A stretch of 14,955 bases of DNA from CALAED01 sp937891035 (GCA_035642125.1 DASQSZ010000401.1:1-14955), one strand, 5' to 3'; shown: positions 1-8,065, counted from the first letter of the stretch. A program made the numbers and translations. Notes: generated by a model from the sequence alone, not told the origin.

Positions 1-57
1 GATGGTGTTGAAGATATCTGGAGTGACGAGTTTGCCGATCTGGTGGCACTTGCCTGA
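1..57 (+). CDS. possible 3' end of an unknown gene (partial)
   Basis: Reading from base 1 in frame 1 gives 18 codons and then TGA at 55-57; the peptide ends ...WSDEFADLVALA. It is open at the window edge, so it could be the C-terminus of a gene that starts outside. Against this, only 8 of its 18 codons end in G or C, far below the genes that follow, and I recognise no family. It may equally be non-coding DNA of lower GC. The gap from 58 to 183 holds no clear promoter that I can see. Confidence 0.25.
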   Translation, partial: DGVEDIWSDEFADLVALA

Positions 58-172
58 CCTGCGGATGGCTTCAAGGACAAGGAAGCAGATCTTTTCTGGC
101 GTAGTGGGTAGCCGATCCGGCGGGAATGACTGATCATGGCGAGAGATAACGCAGCGGTCACCACATCACTAC

Positions 173-178
173 GGGAGG
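173..178 (+). promoter_or_regulatory. ribosome binding site GGGAGG that sets the start of the HTH gene
   Basis: GGGAGG lies 5 nt before GTG 184. The in-frame ATG at 136 has no comparable site. This site therefore favours a 70-residue product over an 86-residue one. Confidence 0.7.
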
Positions 179-183
179 TACTC

Positions 184-396
184 GTGGCCGAGACCCTCAA
201 GAAGGGCACACGCGTGACCGGTGCCGAGCGCGACAAGCTGGCGGCGGACCTCAAGAAGAGGTACGACTCCGGCGAGAGCATCCGCGCCCTGGCTGCCGCC
301 ACCGGCCGGTCGTATGGTTTCATTCACCGCATCCTCACGGAGTCCGGCGTTAACCTGCGCGGACGCGGTGGTGCGACCCGCGGTAAGAAGTCCTGA
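184..396 (+). CDS. small helix-turn-helix DNA-binding protein, 70 aa
   Basis: The protein is almost only a helix-turn-helix. A basic N-terminal helix (residues about 1-28, rich in K and R) is followed by an HTH at about 31-52 (ESIRALAAATGRSYGFIHRI) and a Gly/Arg/Lys tail ending GATRGKKS. No effector or dimerisation domain is visible. From memory, proteins of this length beginning MAETLKKG are widespread in Streptomyces and relatives and often precede an enoyl-CoA hydratase gene, as here. The GTG start is chosen because of the GGGAGG site 5 nt upstream; the ATG at 136 would add 16 residues. A strong terminator follows, so it is probably transcribed separately from the crotonase. Its target and role are unknown; a nucleoid-associated or general DNA-binding role is only an inference from size and charge. 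Confidence 0.85.
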   Translation: MAETLKKGTRVTGAERDKLAADLKKRYDSGESIRALAAATGRSYGFIHRILTESGVNLRGRGGATRGKKS

Positions 397-430
397 CCTG
401 TCCCCCCGCTACGTAGCGCTCAACCACTGA

Positions 431-484
431 ACCGCCGCCGTCGCGTGACCCAGTAGGGTCGGCGACGGCGGCGGTGCACTTTTT
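431..484 (+). terminator. rho-independent terminator after the HTH gene
   Basis: A perfect 14-bp stem (431-444 pairs with 462-475) encloses a second 5-bp stem GACCC/GGGTC around the loop AGTA. Five T residues follow at 480-484. This is the only hairpin in the window with a real T-run. Confidence 0.85.
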
Positions 485-569
485 GGTATGTCCGGTTATG
501 TCCGCTGCCACGGAAAGGCGGAACGCGAACAGGCTCTGGCGAAATTGGCCTCTGGGCCAGGACCGAAAT

Positions 570-575
570 GGAGGG
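570..575 (+). promoter_or_regulatory. ribosome binding site GGAGGG for the crotonase
   Basis: GGAGGG lies 5 nt before GTG 581 and only 2 nt before the adjacent in-frame ATG 578. The spacing favours GTG 581. The far-upstream ATG 488 sits right behind the terminator and has no such site. Confidence 0.55.
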
Positions 576-580
576 CCATG

Positions 581-1372
581 GTGGAAGTTGCCCTGGACAC
601 GGAGGACCTGGCCGGATCCGGCCTCCGGCTCGAGATCGACGGCGCGGTGGCCACGATCACATTGATCCGGCCCGAGCGGCGCAACGCACAGACGCCCGCG
701 ATGTGGCGGGCGCTCGCCCGTATCGGCGACACGCTGCCGGTCGGCATCCGGGTCGTGGTGGTGCGCGGCGAAGGCCCGTCCTTTTCCTCCGGCATCGACC
801 TGCGCGCCTTCACCCCGGAGGGCGTCCCGGGCGAGGACGCTCCGCTCCCCGCGGACGCCGCCCCCGAGGAGATCGACCGGACGATCGCCGGCTACCAGCG
901 GGGATTCACCTGGCTGCGCCGCCCGGCGATCGTGTCGATCGCTGCGGTGCGAGGTCATGCGATCGGAGCCGGGTTTCAGTTGGCGCTCGCCTGCGATCTG
1001 CGGATCGTCGCCGACGACGCGTCGTTTTGCATGAAGGAGCCCGCGCTCGGCCTGGTCCCGGACCTGACCGGCACCAAGCCGCTGGTCGACACCGTCGGCC
1101 TGGCACGGGCCCTGGAGATGTGCCTGACGGTCCGTACGGTGCCGGCCGAGGAGGCACGCGAACTCGGCATCGCGCAGGCCGTCGTGCCCGGCGACGAGCT
1201 TGACGACGCCGTACGCGACCTCACCGCCGCCCTCCTCCAGGTCGACGCCGGCGCCGCGGCCGCCACCAAGAGCCTCCTGCAGCAGGCCCCCGGCAACACG
1301 CTCGACGAACAGGCCGCCACCGAACGCCGCGCGCAGATCGACCGCCTCCGCGCCCTCGGCGAATCCCGCTGA
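581..1372 (+). CDS. enoyl-CoA hydratase/isomerase family protein (crotonase fold), 263 aa
   Basis: Crotonase-fold protein acting on an acyl-CoA thioester; reaction and substrate are unknown. Visible family motifs are ERRNAQ (about residues 33-38), the first oxyanion-hole strand FSSGIDL (68-74), GHAIGAGFQLALACD (125-139) carrying the second oxyanion glycine, and KEPALGLVPDLTGT. The length is normal for the family. Compared with rat mitochondrial enoyl-CoA hydratase, the position of catalytic Glu144 is Gln133 (CAG 977-979), while the Glu164 equivalent is kept as Glu153 (GAG 1037-1039). A one-glutamate site is known in enoyl-CoA isomerases, so plain hydratase activity should not be assumed. The start at GTG 581 rests on ribosome-binding-site spacing; ATG 578 is nearly equivalent, and ATG 488 would add 31 residues that look non-homologous. 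The gene is monocistronic between two hairpins and converges on the GH3 gene. Confidence 0.9.
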   Translation: MEVALDTEDLAGSGLRLEIDGAVATITLIRPERRNAQTPAMWRALARIGDTLPVGIRVVVVRGEGPSFSSGIDLRAFTPEGVPGEDAPLPADAAPEEIDRTIAGYQRGFTWLRRPAIVSIAAVRGHAIGAGFQLALACDLRIVADDASFCMKEPALGLVPDLTGTKPLVDTVGLARALEMCLTVRTVPAEEARELGIAQAVVPGDELDDAVRDLTAALLQVDAGAAAATKSLLQQAPGNTLDEQAATERRAQIDRLRALGESR

Positions 1373-1402
1373 GACGCCTCGTCATCCCCGGCGCAGAAGT
1401 TG

Positions 1403-1448
1403 TGATCAGGCGGTGGTTCCCGCACCCGCGGGAACCACCGCCTGATCA
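1403..1448. terminator. bidirectional hairpin terminator between convergent genes
   Basis: A perfect 21-bp inverted repeat (1403-1423 with 1428-1448) has a 4-nt loop, ACCC. It sits between the crotonase stop (1372) and the GH3 stop (1457). No T-run follows on either strand, as is common for actinomycete terminators. The stem ends 8 nt from the GH3 stop codon, so it probably serves both genes. Confidence 0.8.
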
Positions 1449-1456
1449 TGTCGGGG

Positions 1457-3742
1457 TCAGCGGACGGCCAGGTTGGTGGATTGGTCGCCGGCGACGAGCT
1501 TGTAGGCGCCGGGCAGGACGGCGCGCGCGCCGGAGCCGTTCACGTCGCCCTTGGTCACGGCCAGGCGCGACATGGGGAACGACAGGGAGACGGTCTTGGT
1601 CTCGCCCGCCTTGAGCGGAACGCGGGTGAAGGCGACCAGGCGGTTCGGCGGCACCAGGATCGGGCTGACCGGCTGCTGGGCGAAGACCGGCACGACCATG
1701 TCGCCGTCGCGGGAGCCGGTGTTGGCGACGGTCACATTGACCCGGACCGGCTCGCCCCGCCCGGCCGCGGCCGGTCCGGAGATGCTTCGCACCGCGAAGG
1801 TGGTGTAGGACAGGCCGGCGCCAAAGGGGAACAGCGGATCATAGCCGGAGCTTTCGCCGCCGTTCGTGCCGTTCAGCTGCTGGTAGAACATCGGCTGGTC
1901 GCCGACCGTCTTGGGCCAGGAGACCGGCAGCCGGCCGCTCGGGTTGGCCTTGCCGAACACGACGTTCGCGACCGCGGTGCCGGCCTCGCTGCCCGGCAGC
2001 CACGCCGCGATCAGCTGCTTGGCGTCGGCGGCCTTGCCGAGCACCAGCGGGCGGCTGGACACCACCACGACGATCACGGGCTTGCCGGTGGCCTGCAAGG
2101 CGTCGACGAGGTCCTGCTGGTCGGCGGCGAGTTGCGGGTTCTCGGCGTCGTGGAGGCCCTCGGCGCCGGGCCGTTCGCCGACGGCCACGATGGCCGCGTC
2201 GGCGCCCCTGGTCTTGGTCACGGCGTCGTCGGTGGACGTCGCGAGCTCGACCTTGCCGGCGCCCAGTAGGTCCCGTACGCCTTCGACGATGGTCACGCCC
2301 GGCTCGGGGGAGCCGTCCGGGATGCCCTGCCAGCCGATCGTCCAGCCGCCGTTCTGGTTGGCGACGGAGTCGGCGCTGTTGCCGGCCACGACGACCTTGC
2401 CGATGCCGGTCGACAGCGGCAGCACGTTGCCGTCGTTCTTGAGCAGCACCTGTGACTCGGTCGCGGCGCGGACCGCGAGGTCCTTGTCGGTGCCGAGCAC
2501 GGCCGCGTCCGCCTTCGCCGGGTCGACGAACGGGCGGTCGAACAGGCCGAGCTTGAACTTGAGGGCGAGGATGCGGCGCACCGCCTGGTCGATCCGCTTG
2601 CCGGACACCGTGCCGTCCCGCGCGGCCTGCAGCAGCGCGGCGGGGAACTGCCCGTTGTCGGTGGGCGGCAGCATGGCCATGTCCACCCCCGCGTTCACCG
2701 CGAGCGCGGCCGCGTCGGCGTAGTTGTCGGCCACGTGGTAGCGGGTCTGCAAGGCGAGCACGTCGTCCCAGTCGCTGACCACGACGCCGGTGAACCCCCA
2801 CTGCTCGCGCAGCAGGTCGGTCAGCAGGTACCGCGACGCGGTCGCCGGGACGCCGTTGATCGCGCCGGAGTTGGCCATCACGGTCAGCGCGCCCGCGTCG
2901 ACGGCGGCCTTGTACGGCGGCAGCAGCGTGTCCTGCAGATAGCGCTGCGACACGTCGGCCGGGGCCCGGTCGTGGCCGTTGAACGGCTCGGAGTAGGCGG
3001 CGAAGTGCTTGTCGGTTGCCGCCACCTCACCGGTCTTTTGCATGCCCCTGATGTACGGGGTAGCGAGCGCCGCGGCGAGGAAGGGATCTTCGGAGTAGGT
3101 CTCGTAGTAACGGCCCCAGCGGGTGTCCCGTGCGATCTCAAGGACCGGCGAGTAGTTCCAGTTCGGGCCGGTGGCCTTGACCGCCTTCGCGGTCGACTCG
3201 CCGAGCAGGCCGGTCAGCTGCGGGTCCCAGGTCGCGCCGAGGCCGATCTGCTGCTGGAACTTCGTCGCCCCGACCACGTTGTTGTGCCCGTGTACGGCGT
3301 CCACGCCGTAGGTGATCGGGAGGTGCAGCCGGGAGTTGTCCATGGCGTACTTCTGAATGGCGTTGACCATCTCGGCCCAGGCGCGCGGGGTGTTCTGCGC
3401 GGGCGAGGTGCCGCCGCCGGAGAGGATGTTGCCGATCTTGGCGTCGACCAGGATCTGCTTCATGCAGGTCTCGTTCAGCTCGCCGCCAGACCATTCGCAG
3501 TCGCCCTGGATGCCGGTGATGTTGAAGACCGCCATCTGGCCGATCTTCTCCTCAAGCGTCATGCGTTTGACCAGGTCGTCGACACGGTCGTCGATAGGGG
3601 CGGTGGCGACGCGATAGGTCGGCAGCCGCGGCTGTGCGGTGGCCGCCGACGTGCCGATCGCCACGGTGGCCAGCGCCAGGACGGCGGCGACCAGCAGCCG
3701 CAGGCCGCGGCCGAGGGGCAGGGAGGTCGGGATGCGTGTCAT
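1457..3742 (-). CDS. secreted glycoside hydrolase family 3 beta-glucosidase / exo-beta-glucanase, 761 aa
   Basis: Exported enzyme that would release glucose (or a related sugar) from the non-reducing end of beta-glucans or oligosaccharides. Residues 1 to about 36 are a signal peptide: basic start, hydrophobic LLVAAVLALATVAIG, and likely cleavage after ATA. The GH3 (alpha/beta)8 domain runs from about 48 to 400, with MTLEEKIGQM (61-70), the KHF motif (245-247) and catalytic nucleophile Asp324 in VVSDWDD. A second alpha/beta domain (about 425-610) and a fibronectin-III-like C-terminal domain follow. The overall form recalls barley ExoI-type exo-1,3/1,4-beta-glucanases and BglX-type enzymes; the substrate cannot be settled from sequence. 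The start ATG has a modest GGGAA site upstream. No lipobox is seen, so release rather than anchoring is expected. I find no CebR-type box (TGGGAGCGCTCCCA) in the 160 nt upstream. The gene lies downstream of the ABC transporter on the same strand but has no obvious functional link to it. Confidence 0.93.
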   Translation of the reverse strand: MTRIPTSLPLGRGLRLLVAAVLALATVAIGTSAATAQPRLPTYRVATAPIDDRVDDLVKRMTLEEKIGQMAVFNITGIQGDCEWSGGELNETCMKQILVDAKIGNILSGGGTSPAQNTPRAWAEMVNAIQKYAMDNSRLHLPITYGVDAVHGHNNVVGATKFQQQIGLGATWDPQLTGLLGESTAKAVKATGPNWNYSPVLEIARDTRWGRYYETYSEDPFLAAALATPYIRGMQKTGEVAATDKHFAAYSEPFNGHDRAPADVSQRYLQDTLLPPYKAAVDAGALTVMANSGAINGVPATASRYLLTDLLREQWGFTGVVVSDWDDVLALQTRYHVADNYADAAALAVNAGVDMAMLPPTDNGQFPAALLQAARDGTVSGKRIDQAVRRILALKFKLGLFDRPFVDPAKADAAVLGTDKDLAVRAATESQVLLKNDGNVLPLSTGIGKVVVAGNSADSVANQNGGWTIGWQGIPDGSPEPGVTIVEGVRDLLGAGKVELATSTDDAVTKTRGADAAIVAVGERPGAEGLHDAENPQLAADQQDLVDALQATGKPVIVVVVSSRPLVLGKAADAKQLIAAWLPGSEAGTAVANVVFGKANPSGRLPVSWPKTVGDQPMFYQQLNGTNGGESSGYDPLFPFGAGLSYTTFAVRSISGPAAAGRGEPVRVNVTVANTGSRDGDMVVPVFAQQPVSPILVPPNRLVAFTRVPLKAGETKTVSLSFPMSRLAVTKGDVNGSGARAVLPGAYKLVAGDQSTNLAVR

Positions 3743-3902
3743 GGCCGTTCCCGTCGGGTGGAGAAAGACGATGGAGGACGAGGCGCACCCAAAGCGGGGA
3801 GGTCGCCTTCGCTGCTGCGAGTCAACGACCGTGGCACTGCACAGTCAAGATCCCGACGCGTCCACTGATGGCCGATATATCACCGCAAGGGGCTATCTGC
3901 GG
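3743..3902 (-). promoter_or_regulatory. probable GH3 promoter region (weakly defined)
   Basis: This 160-nt gap separates the ABC transporter stop from the GH3 start. Read on the minus strand it holds two TTGACT hexamers 23 bp apart (3843-3848 and 3820-3825) that resemble -35 elements or a repeated operator. It also holds an AT-rich palindrome, GATATATC, at 3874-3881. I cannot pair either TTGACT with a good -10 box. No terminator hairpin is evident after the ABC gene, so read-through is possible. Confidence 0.3.
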
Positions 3903-5819
3903 CTATTGCCGGACGGTGCCCAGCGCGGCGCTCCCGCCCGTGTCCTGACGGGCGAACTGCGTTTCGTAGAGCTCGGCGTACAGGCCGCCCGCCGCGAGCA
4001 GCTCGGCGTGCCGGCCGCGTTCGACCACGCGCCCGTCGTCGATGACCAGGATCTGGTCCGCCTCCCTGATCGTGGACAGCCGGTGTGCGATGACGATCGA
4101 GGTACGGCCGGCCAGCGCCGTCTTCAGCGCCCGCTGGACGGCGACCTCGGACTCGGAGTCAAGATGGGCGGTGGCCTCGTCGAGCACCACGACGGACGGG
4201 GCTTTCAGCAGCAGCCGCGCGATGGCCAGGCGCTGCTTTTCGCCCCCGGACATCCGATAGCCGCGGTCGCCCACCACGGTGTCGAGACCGTCGGGCAGCG
4301 AGGCGACGAGGTCGTGGATCTGCGCCGCCCGCATCGCCTCGTCGAGCTCGTCGTCGGTGGCCTCCGGCCTGGCGTACAGCAGGTTGGCCCGGATCGAGTC
4401 ATGGTAGAGGTGCGCGTCTTGGGTGACGACGCCGATCGTGGCGCGCAGCGAATCCATCGTGACGCCGCGCACGTCGTGCCCGCCGATCCGCACCGCGCCG
4501 GCCGACGCGTCGTAGAGCCGGGACACCAGATGGGTGATGGTGGTCTTGCCGGCGCCCGACGGCCCGACGAGCGCCACCAGCTGCCCGGGCGCGGCGGTGA
4601 AGGTCACGTCGCGCAGCACCTCTCGGCTCGGCGCGCTGTCGGTGAGCGCGATCGACTCAAGCGAGGCGAGCGAGACCTCCTCGCCGGCGGGATAGCTGAA
4701 CGACACGTGATCGAACTCGACGGCGGGCACCGTGTCGGCCACGGCGGCCGGAAGTGGCCGCGCGTCGGGGTCGTCGTCGATCATGGGCTTGAGGTCGAGG
4801 ACCTCGAAGACGCGGTCGAAGCTGACCAGCGCGGTCATCACGTCGACGTGCATGTTGGACAGCGCGGTGAGCGGCCCGTACATCCTGGTCAGCAGCGTGG
4901 CCAGCGCGATCAGCGTGCCGAGCTCCAAGGTGCCGTTGACGGCGAGCACGCCGCCGACGCCATAGACCATGGCGGTGGCGAGCGCGGTGAGCAGCATCAG
5001 CGCGGTGAAGAAGACCCGTCCGTACATGGCGGCGATGACGCCGATGTCGCGCACCCTGCCGGCCCGGGCGGCGAAGACGTCCGACTCCTCGGCGGGTCGT
5101 CCGTACAGCTTGGCCAGCATGGCGCCGGCGACGTTGAACCGCTCGGTCATGAGCGAGCTCATCTCGGCGTCGAGGATCATCTGCTCGCGGCTGATCCGCT
5201 GCAGCCGCTTGCCGAACAGCTTGGCCGGCACGATGAAGATCGGCAGCAGCACGAGCGCGAACAGCGTGACCTGCCACGACAGCCAGAACATCGTGATGAG
5301 CACGATGATCAGGCTGATCACGTTGGACACGACCGACGCCAAGGTGGTGGTGATGGCGCGCTGGGCGCCGATCACGTCGGTGTTGAGCCGGCTGACCAGC
5401 GAACCGGTCTGGGCGCGCATGAAGAACGCGACGGGCTGGCGCTGGACGTGCGTGAACACCTCGGTGCGCAGGTCGTAGATCAGGCTCTCGCCGACCTTTG
5501 CGGAATACCACCGCTGGGCCAGGCCGAGGATGGCTTCGACGAGCGCCAGCCCCGCCACGCCGACCGCCAGCCAGACCACCAGCCCGGTGTCGCGCGGGAT
5601 GAGGCCCTGATCGATGATCGTTTTGAGCAGCAGCGGGTTGGCGACGACGATCCCGGCGGTGAGTGCGTTGAGCGCGAGGAACAGCACCAGCTCACGTAGG
5701 TACGGCCGGGCATAGCCGGCGATCCGTTTGACGGTCCCCGGTTTGAGTTTTTGCTGGGTGACCGAGTCGTCCCGCCGGAAGGACGCCATTACCTGCCACG
5801 GCATACCCGGCATTCCCAC
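3903..5819 (-). CDS. ABC transporter, fused permease and ATPase (ABCB-type half-transporter), 638 aa
   Basis: Membrane exporter half that should work as a homodimer. The transmembrane domain spans about 30-340, with hydrophobic segments near 44-62, 80-100, 160-180, 183-200, 268-295 and 297-312. The ATPase domain spans about 365-620: A-loop Tyr376, Walker A GPSGAGKTT (419-427), Q-loop Gln467, signature MSGGE (523-527), Walker B VVVLDEA (543-549) with catalytic Glu548, and H-loop His579. All catalytic residues are present. The A-loop to Walker A distance is 43 residues, against about 25 in MsbA-like proteins, because of an acidic/Ser-rich insert at about 378-397. The GTG start at 5819 is supported by AGGAGG (5825-5830) 5 nt upstream; a later ATG two codons in is possible. 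Only one half-transporter gene is present and no adjacent regulator or biosynthetic gene indicates a substrate. A drug, lipid or peptide export role would be a guess. Confidence 0.93.
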   Translation of the reverse strand: MGMPGMPWQVMASFRRDDSVTQQKLKPGTVKRIAGYARPYLRELVLFLALNALTAGIVVANPLLLKTIIDQGLIPRDTGLVVWLAVGVAGLALVEAILGLAQRWYSAKVGESLIYDLRTEVFTHVQRQPVAFFMRAQTGSLVSRLNTDVIGAQRAITTTLASVVSNVISLIIVLITMFWLSWQVTLFALVLLPIFIVPAKLFGKRLQRISREQMILDAEMSSLMTERFNVAGAMLAKLYGRPAEESDVFAARAGRVRDIGVIAAMYGRVFFTALMLLTALATAMVYGVGGVLAVNGTLELGTLIALATLLTRMYGPLTALSNMHVDVMTALVSFDRVFEVLDLKPMIDDDPDARPLPAAVADTVPAVEFDHVSFSYPAGEEVSLASLESIALTDSAPSREVLRDVTFTAAPGQLVALVGPSGAGKTTITHLVSRLYDASAGAVRIGGHDVRGVTMDSLRATIGVVTQDAHLYHDSIRANLLYARPEATDDELDEAMRAAQIHDLVASLPDGLDTVVGDRGYRMSGGEKQRLAIARLLLKAPSVVVLDEATAHLDSESEVAVQRALKTALAGRTSIVIAHRLSTIREADQILVIDDGRVVERGRHAELLAAGGLYAELYETQFARQDTGGSAALGTVRQ

Positions 5820-5883
5820 CGCGGCCTCCTGGTGTGCGATGTCGACTCTGGACTACGCGCCGGCGCGCAGCCTGGGACGTGAC

Positions 5884-5897
5884 GTAATCATGTAATC
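5884..5897. promoter_or_regulatory. GTAATC direct repeat between divergent ABC and S15 genes
   Basis: GTAATC-AT-GTAATC lies in the 263-nt divergent gap, 65 nt before the ABC start. It is AT-rich against a very GC-rich background and the repeat period is 8 bp. It could be an operator or part of a promoter. I see no clear -35/-10 pair for either gene here, and the rest of the gap (5898-6071) shows nothing else I can name. Confidence 0.25.
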
Positions 5898-6071
5898 CGC
5901 ATCAGGCCACCAACGAGGCGACACCGGTCGCGCTTCCCAGTTTTGCTCATGGCGAACTGTGCCCGGTCCGGCGCACGCACCGGCAGACGCGGCGAGATTG
6001 GGCCTTGTCGGGTGATGTCTCGCTATGTGGGATGTAAAGGCGCTATCCCCGCAGCATGACCGCCGAACCGT

Positions 6072-6075
6072 GGAG
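6072..6075 (+). promoter_or_regulatory. ribosome binding site GGAG that sets the S15 start
   Basis: GGAG lies 7 nt before ATG 6083. The earlier in-frame ATG 6056 has only AAGG about 15 nt upstream, which is too far. The later start is therefore preferred. Confidence 0.5.
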
Positions 6076-6082
6076 CCCCCCG

Positions 6083-8065
6083 ATGCGACGACGCGCCACC
6101 AGCGGACCCACCCTCCGTCACCGTGCCCGGCGGCGCCTCGGCGCGCCCGCCGTCGCGCTCGGCGTCGTCGCCGCGCTCGGCGCCGCACCTAGCGCCGCGA
6201 CCGCGGCGGCGGGGGCGGACGGGGCCGAACGTCCACGCATCAAGGTGAGCGAGGGCGAGACGCAGCCGATCTTCTCCCGGGCCGACGCGATCTTCCAGAC
6301 CGTGCACGTCGAGACCACGGTCGACAGCGACGGCGACGGCGTCCGCGACCGGGTGGAGATGCGGCTGCTGCGGCCCAAGGAGACCGACGCCGGGCTGCGG
6401 GTGCCCACCATCATCGAGCCCAGCCCGTACTGGTCCGGTGGCAACCCGATCGAAAACCACGACGTCGACATCGACGACGGCGAAGGCGACGCCGTGCTGA
6501 GCGCGCGCGACGCCGGCAGGGGCCTCGGCGGCCTCGAGGCGGGTGGGGAGGCGCCGGCGTTCCCCGGCATCTACGACAACTTCTTCCTGCCGCGCGGGTA
6601 CGCGGTCGCCGACGTCGACAGCATCGGCACCGGCGGCTCCACCGGCTGTCCGACCTCCGGCGGACGGAACGAGACCCTCGGCGTCAAGGCCGCGGTGGAC
6701 TGGCTGAACGGGCGAGCCCGCGGCTGGGACCCGGCGGGCGCACCCGTCACGGCGCGAAGCTGGTCGACCGGCAGTGTGGCCATGATCGGCCAGTCGTACA
6801 ACGGGACGCTGCCCCAGGCGGTCGCCACGACCGGCGTCCCCGGCCTGAAGACGATCGTGCCGATCGCCGCCATTTCGTCCTGGTACGACTACTACCGGGC
6901 CAACGGCGGGGTCGTGGCCCCCGGCACCTTCCAGGGTGAGGACCTCGACGTGCTCGCGAAGTTCGTCTACACCCGCGCGGACCGGGAGATCTGCAAGCAG
7001 ACGATCGCCGACCTCGAGGCCGGTCAAGATCGGATCACCGGCGACTACAGCCCGCTGTGGGACGAGCGCAACTACCTCAATGCGGTGGAGAACGTCCGGG
7101 CCAGCGTGTTCGCCGTGCACGGAGTCAACGACTGGAACGTCAAGACCAAGCACTTCGCGCAGTGGTGGCGGGCCCTGGCGAAGTACGACGTGCCGCGCAA
7201 GCTGTGGCTGCATCAGGCCGCGCACGCCACCCCGTTCCGGTGGCGGGCCGAGGAATGGCTGCGCCAGCTGCACCACTGGTTCGACCACTGGCTGCACGGG
7301 ATCCAGAACGGGATCATGCGGGAGCCGATGGTCGACGTCGAGCGGGCGCCCGGCGCCTGGGAGCGGCATGGCGACTGGCCGGAGCCGGGCACCAGGACCG
7401 TCGCGCTGCGCCTCAACGCGGCGGCCGGTGCCGCGCCCGGCGGGCAGCCGGGAGAGCTGGCCACCACGCCCCGGCCCGGCGCGGCCCAGGCGTTCGTCGA
7501 CCAAAAGACCCGTACGGCGGACGAGCTCGCCGACAACTGGACGGCGGCCGACCCCAACCGGCTCGTCTATCTCACCCCCGCGCTGACCCGCCCGATCCGC
7601 GTGAACGGCACGCCGGAGGTCTCCGTGCGGGCCGCGCTCGACGGCCGTTCGCCCTTCCTCACCGCGCTGCTTGTCGACTACGGCACCGATACGCGCCCGA
7701 CCGGCGCGCTGCGAAGCACGGGCGAGTCGTTCTGCTACGGGGCGGGTGTCACCGGCGATACCGGGTGCACGACGCGCACCACCCATGTCACCGCGACCGC
7801 GCCGTTCAAGATCGTCACGCGGGGCTGGATCGACGTCCGCAACCGGCACGATCCGGCCCGCACCGAGCCGATCACTCCGGGCACGATGTACTCGTTCCGC
7901 TGGGACATGCAACCCAACGACTACGTCTTCAAGGCCGGCCATCGCATCGGCGTGGTGGTGCTGTCGACCGACTTCGACTACACCCTCCGCTATCCGGCCG
8001 GGACGAAGGTCGAGGTGCAGCCCGGGATCAGCGAGGTGCGGCTGCCCGTCGCGCGACTCGGCTGA
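6083..8065 (+). CDS. secreted S15-family Xaa-Pro dipeptidyl-peptidase-like hydrolase, 660 aa
   Basis: Exported serine hydrolase of the CocE/NonD and S15 group, likely removing Xaa-Pro dipeptides from peptide N-termini or cleaving related esters/amides outside the cell. Residues 1 to about 41 form a signal peptide with an arginine-rich N-region (RHRARRRLG) and a hydrophobic stretch; an Arg-pair route (Tat) is possible but the motif is not classical. Then comes a calcium-loop-like DSDGDGVRD (about 81-89). The catalytic triad is visible as Ser238 in GQSYNG, Asp350 in HGVNDWNV and His381 in HQAAHATPF. A C-terminal beta-rich jelly-roll domain (about 410-660) matches the family plan. Start at 6083 follows the GGAG site; ATG 6056 would add 9 residues. 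The gene stands alone, divergent from the ABC transporter. Substrate specificity (Xaa-Pro peptides versus esters) cannot be told from the sequence. Confidence 0.9.
   Translation: MRRRATSGPTLRHRARRRLGAPAVALGVVAALGAAPSAATAAAGADGAERPRIKVSEGETQPIFSRADAIFQTVHVETTVDSDGDGVRDRVEMRLLRPKETDAGLRVPTIIEPSPYWSGGNPIENHDVDIDDGEGDAVLSARDAGRGLGGLEAGGEAPAFPGIYDNFFLPRGYAVADVDSIGTGGSTGCPTSGGRNETLGVKAAVDWLNGRARGWDPAGAPVTARSWSTGSVAMIGQSYNGTLPQAVATTGVPGLKTIVPIAAISSWYDYYRANGGVVAPGTFQGEDLDVLAKFVYTRADREICKQTIADLEAGQDRITGDYSPLWDERNYLNAVENVRASVFAVHGVNDWNVKTKHFAQWWRALAKYDVPRKLWLHQAAHATPFRWRAEEWLRQLHHWFDHWLHGIQNGIMREPMVDVERAPGAWERHGDWPEPGTRTVALRLNAAAGAAPGGQPGELATTPRPGAAQAFVDQKTRTADELADNWTAADPNRLVYLTPALTRPIRVNGTPEVSVRAALDGRSPFLTALLVDYGTDTRPTGALRSTGESFCYGAGVTGDTGCTTRTTHVTATAPFKIVTRGWIDVRNRHDPARTEPITPGTMYSFRWDMQPNDYVFKAGHRIGVVVLSTDFDYTLRYPAGTKVEVQPGISEVRLPVARLG

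Noticed and set aside
488..580. Upstream start for the crotonase at ATG 488
   Set aside because: It begins 4 nt after the terminator T-run, lacks a ribosome binding site and adds residues without family similarity.
3639..5699. 686-residue open frame on the plus strand opposite the ABC transporter
   Set aside because: It is a codon-position shadow: composition is dominated by R, G, H, D and Q, there are no domains, and the opposite strand carries a complete ABC exporter with all motifs.
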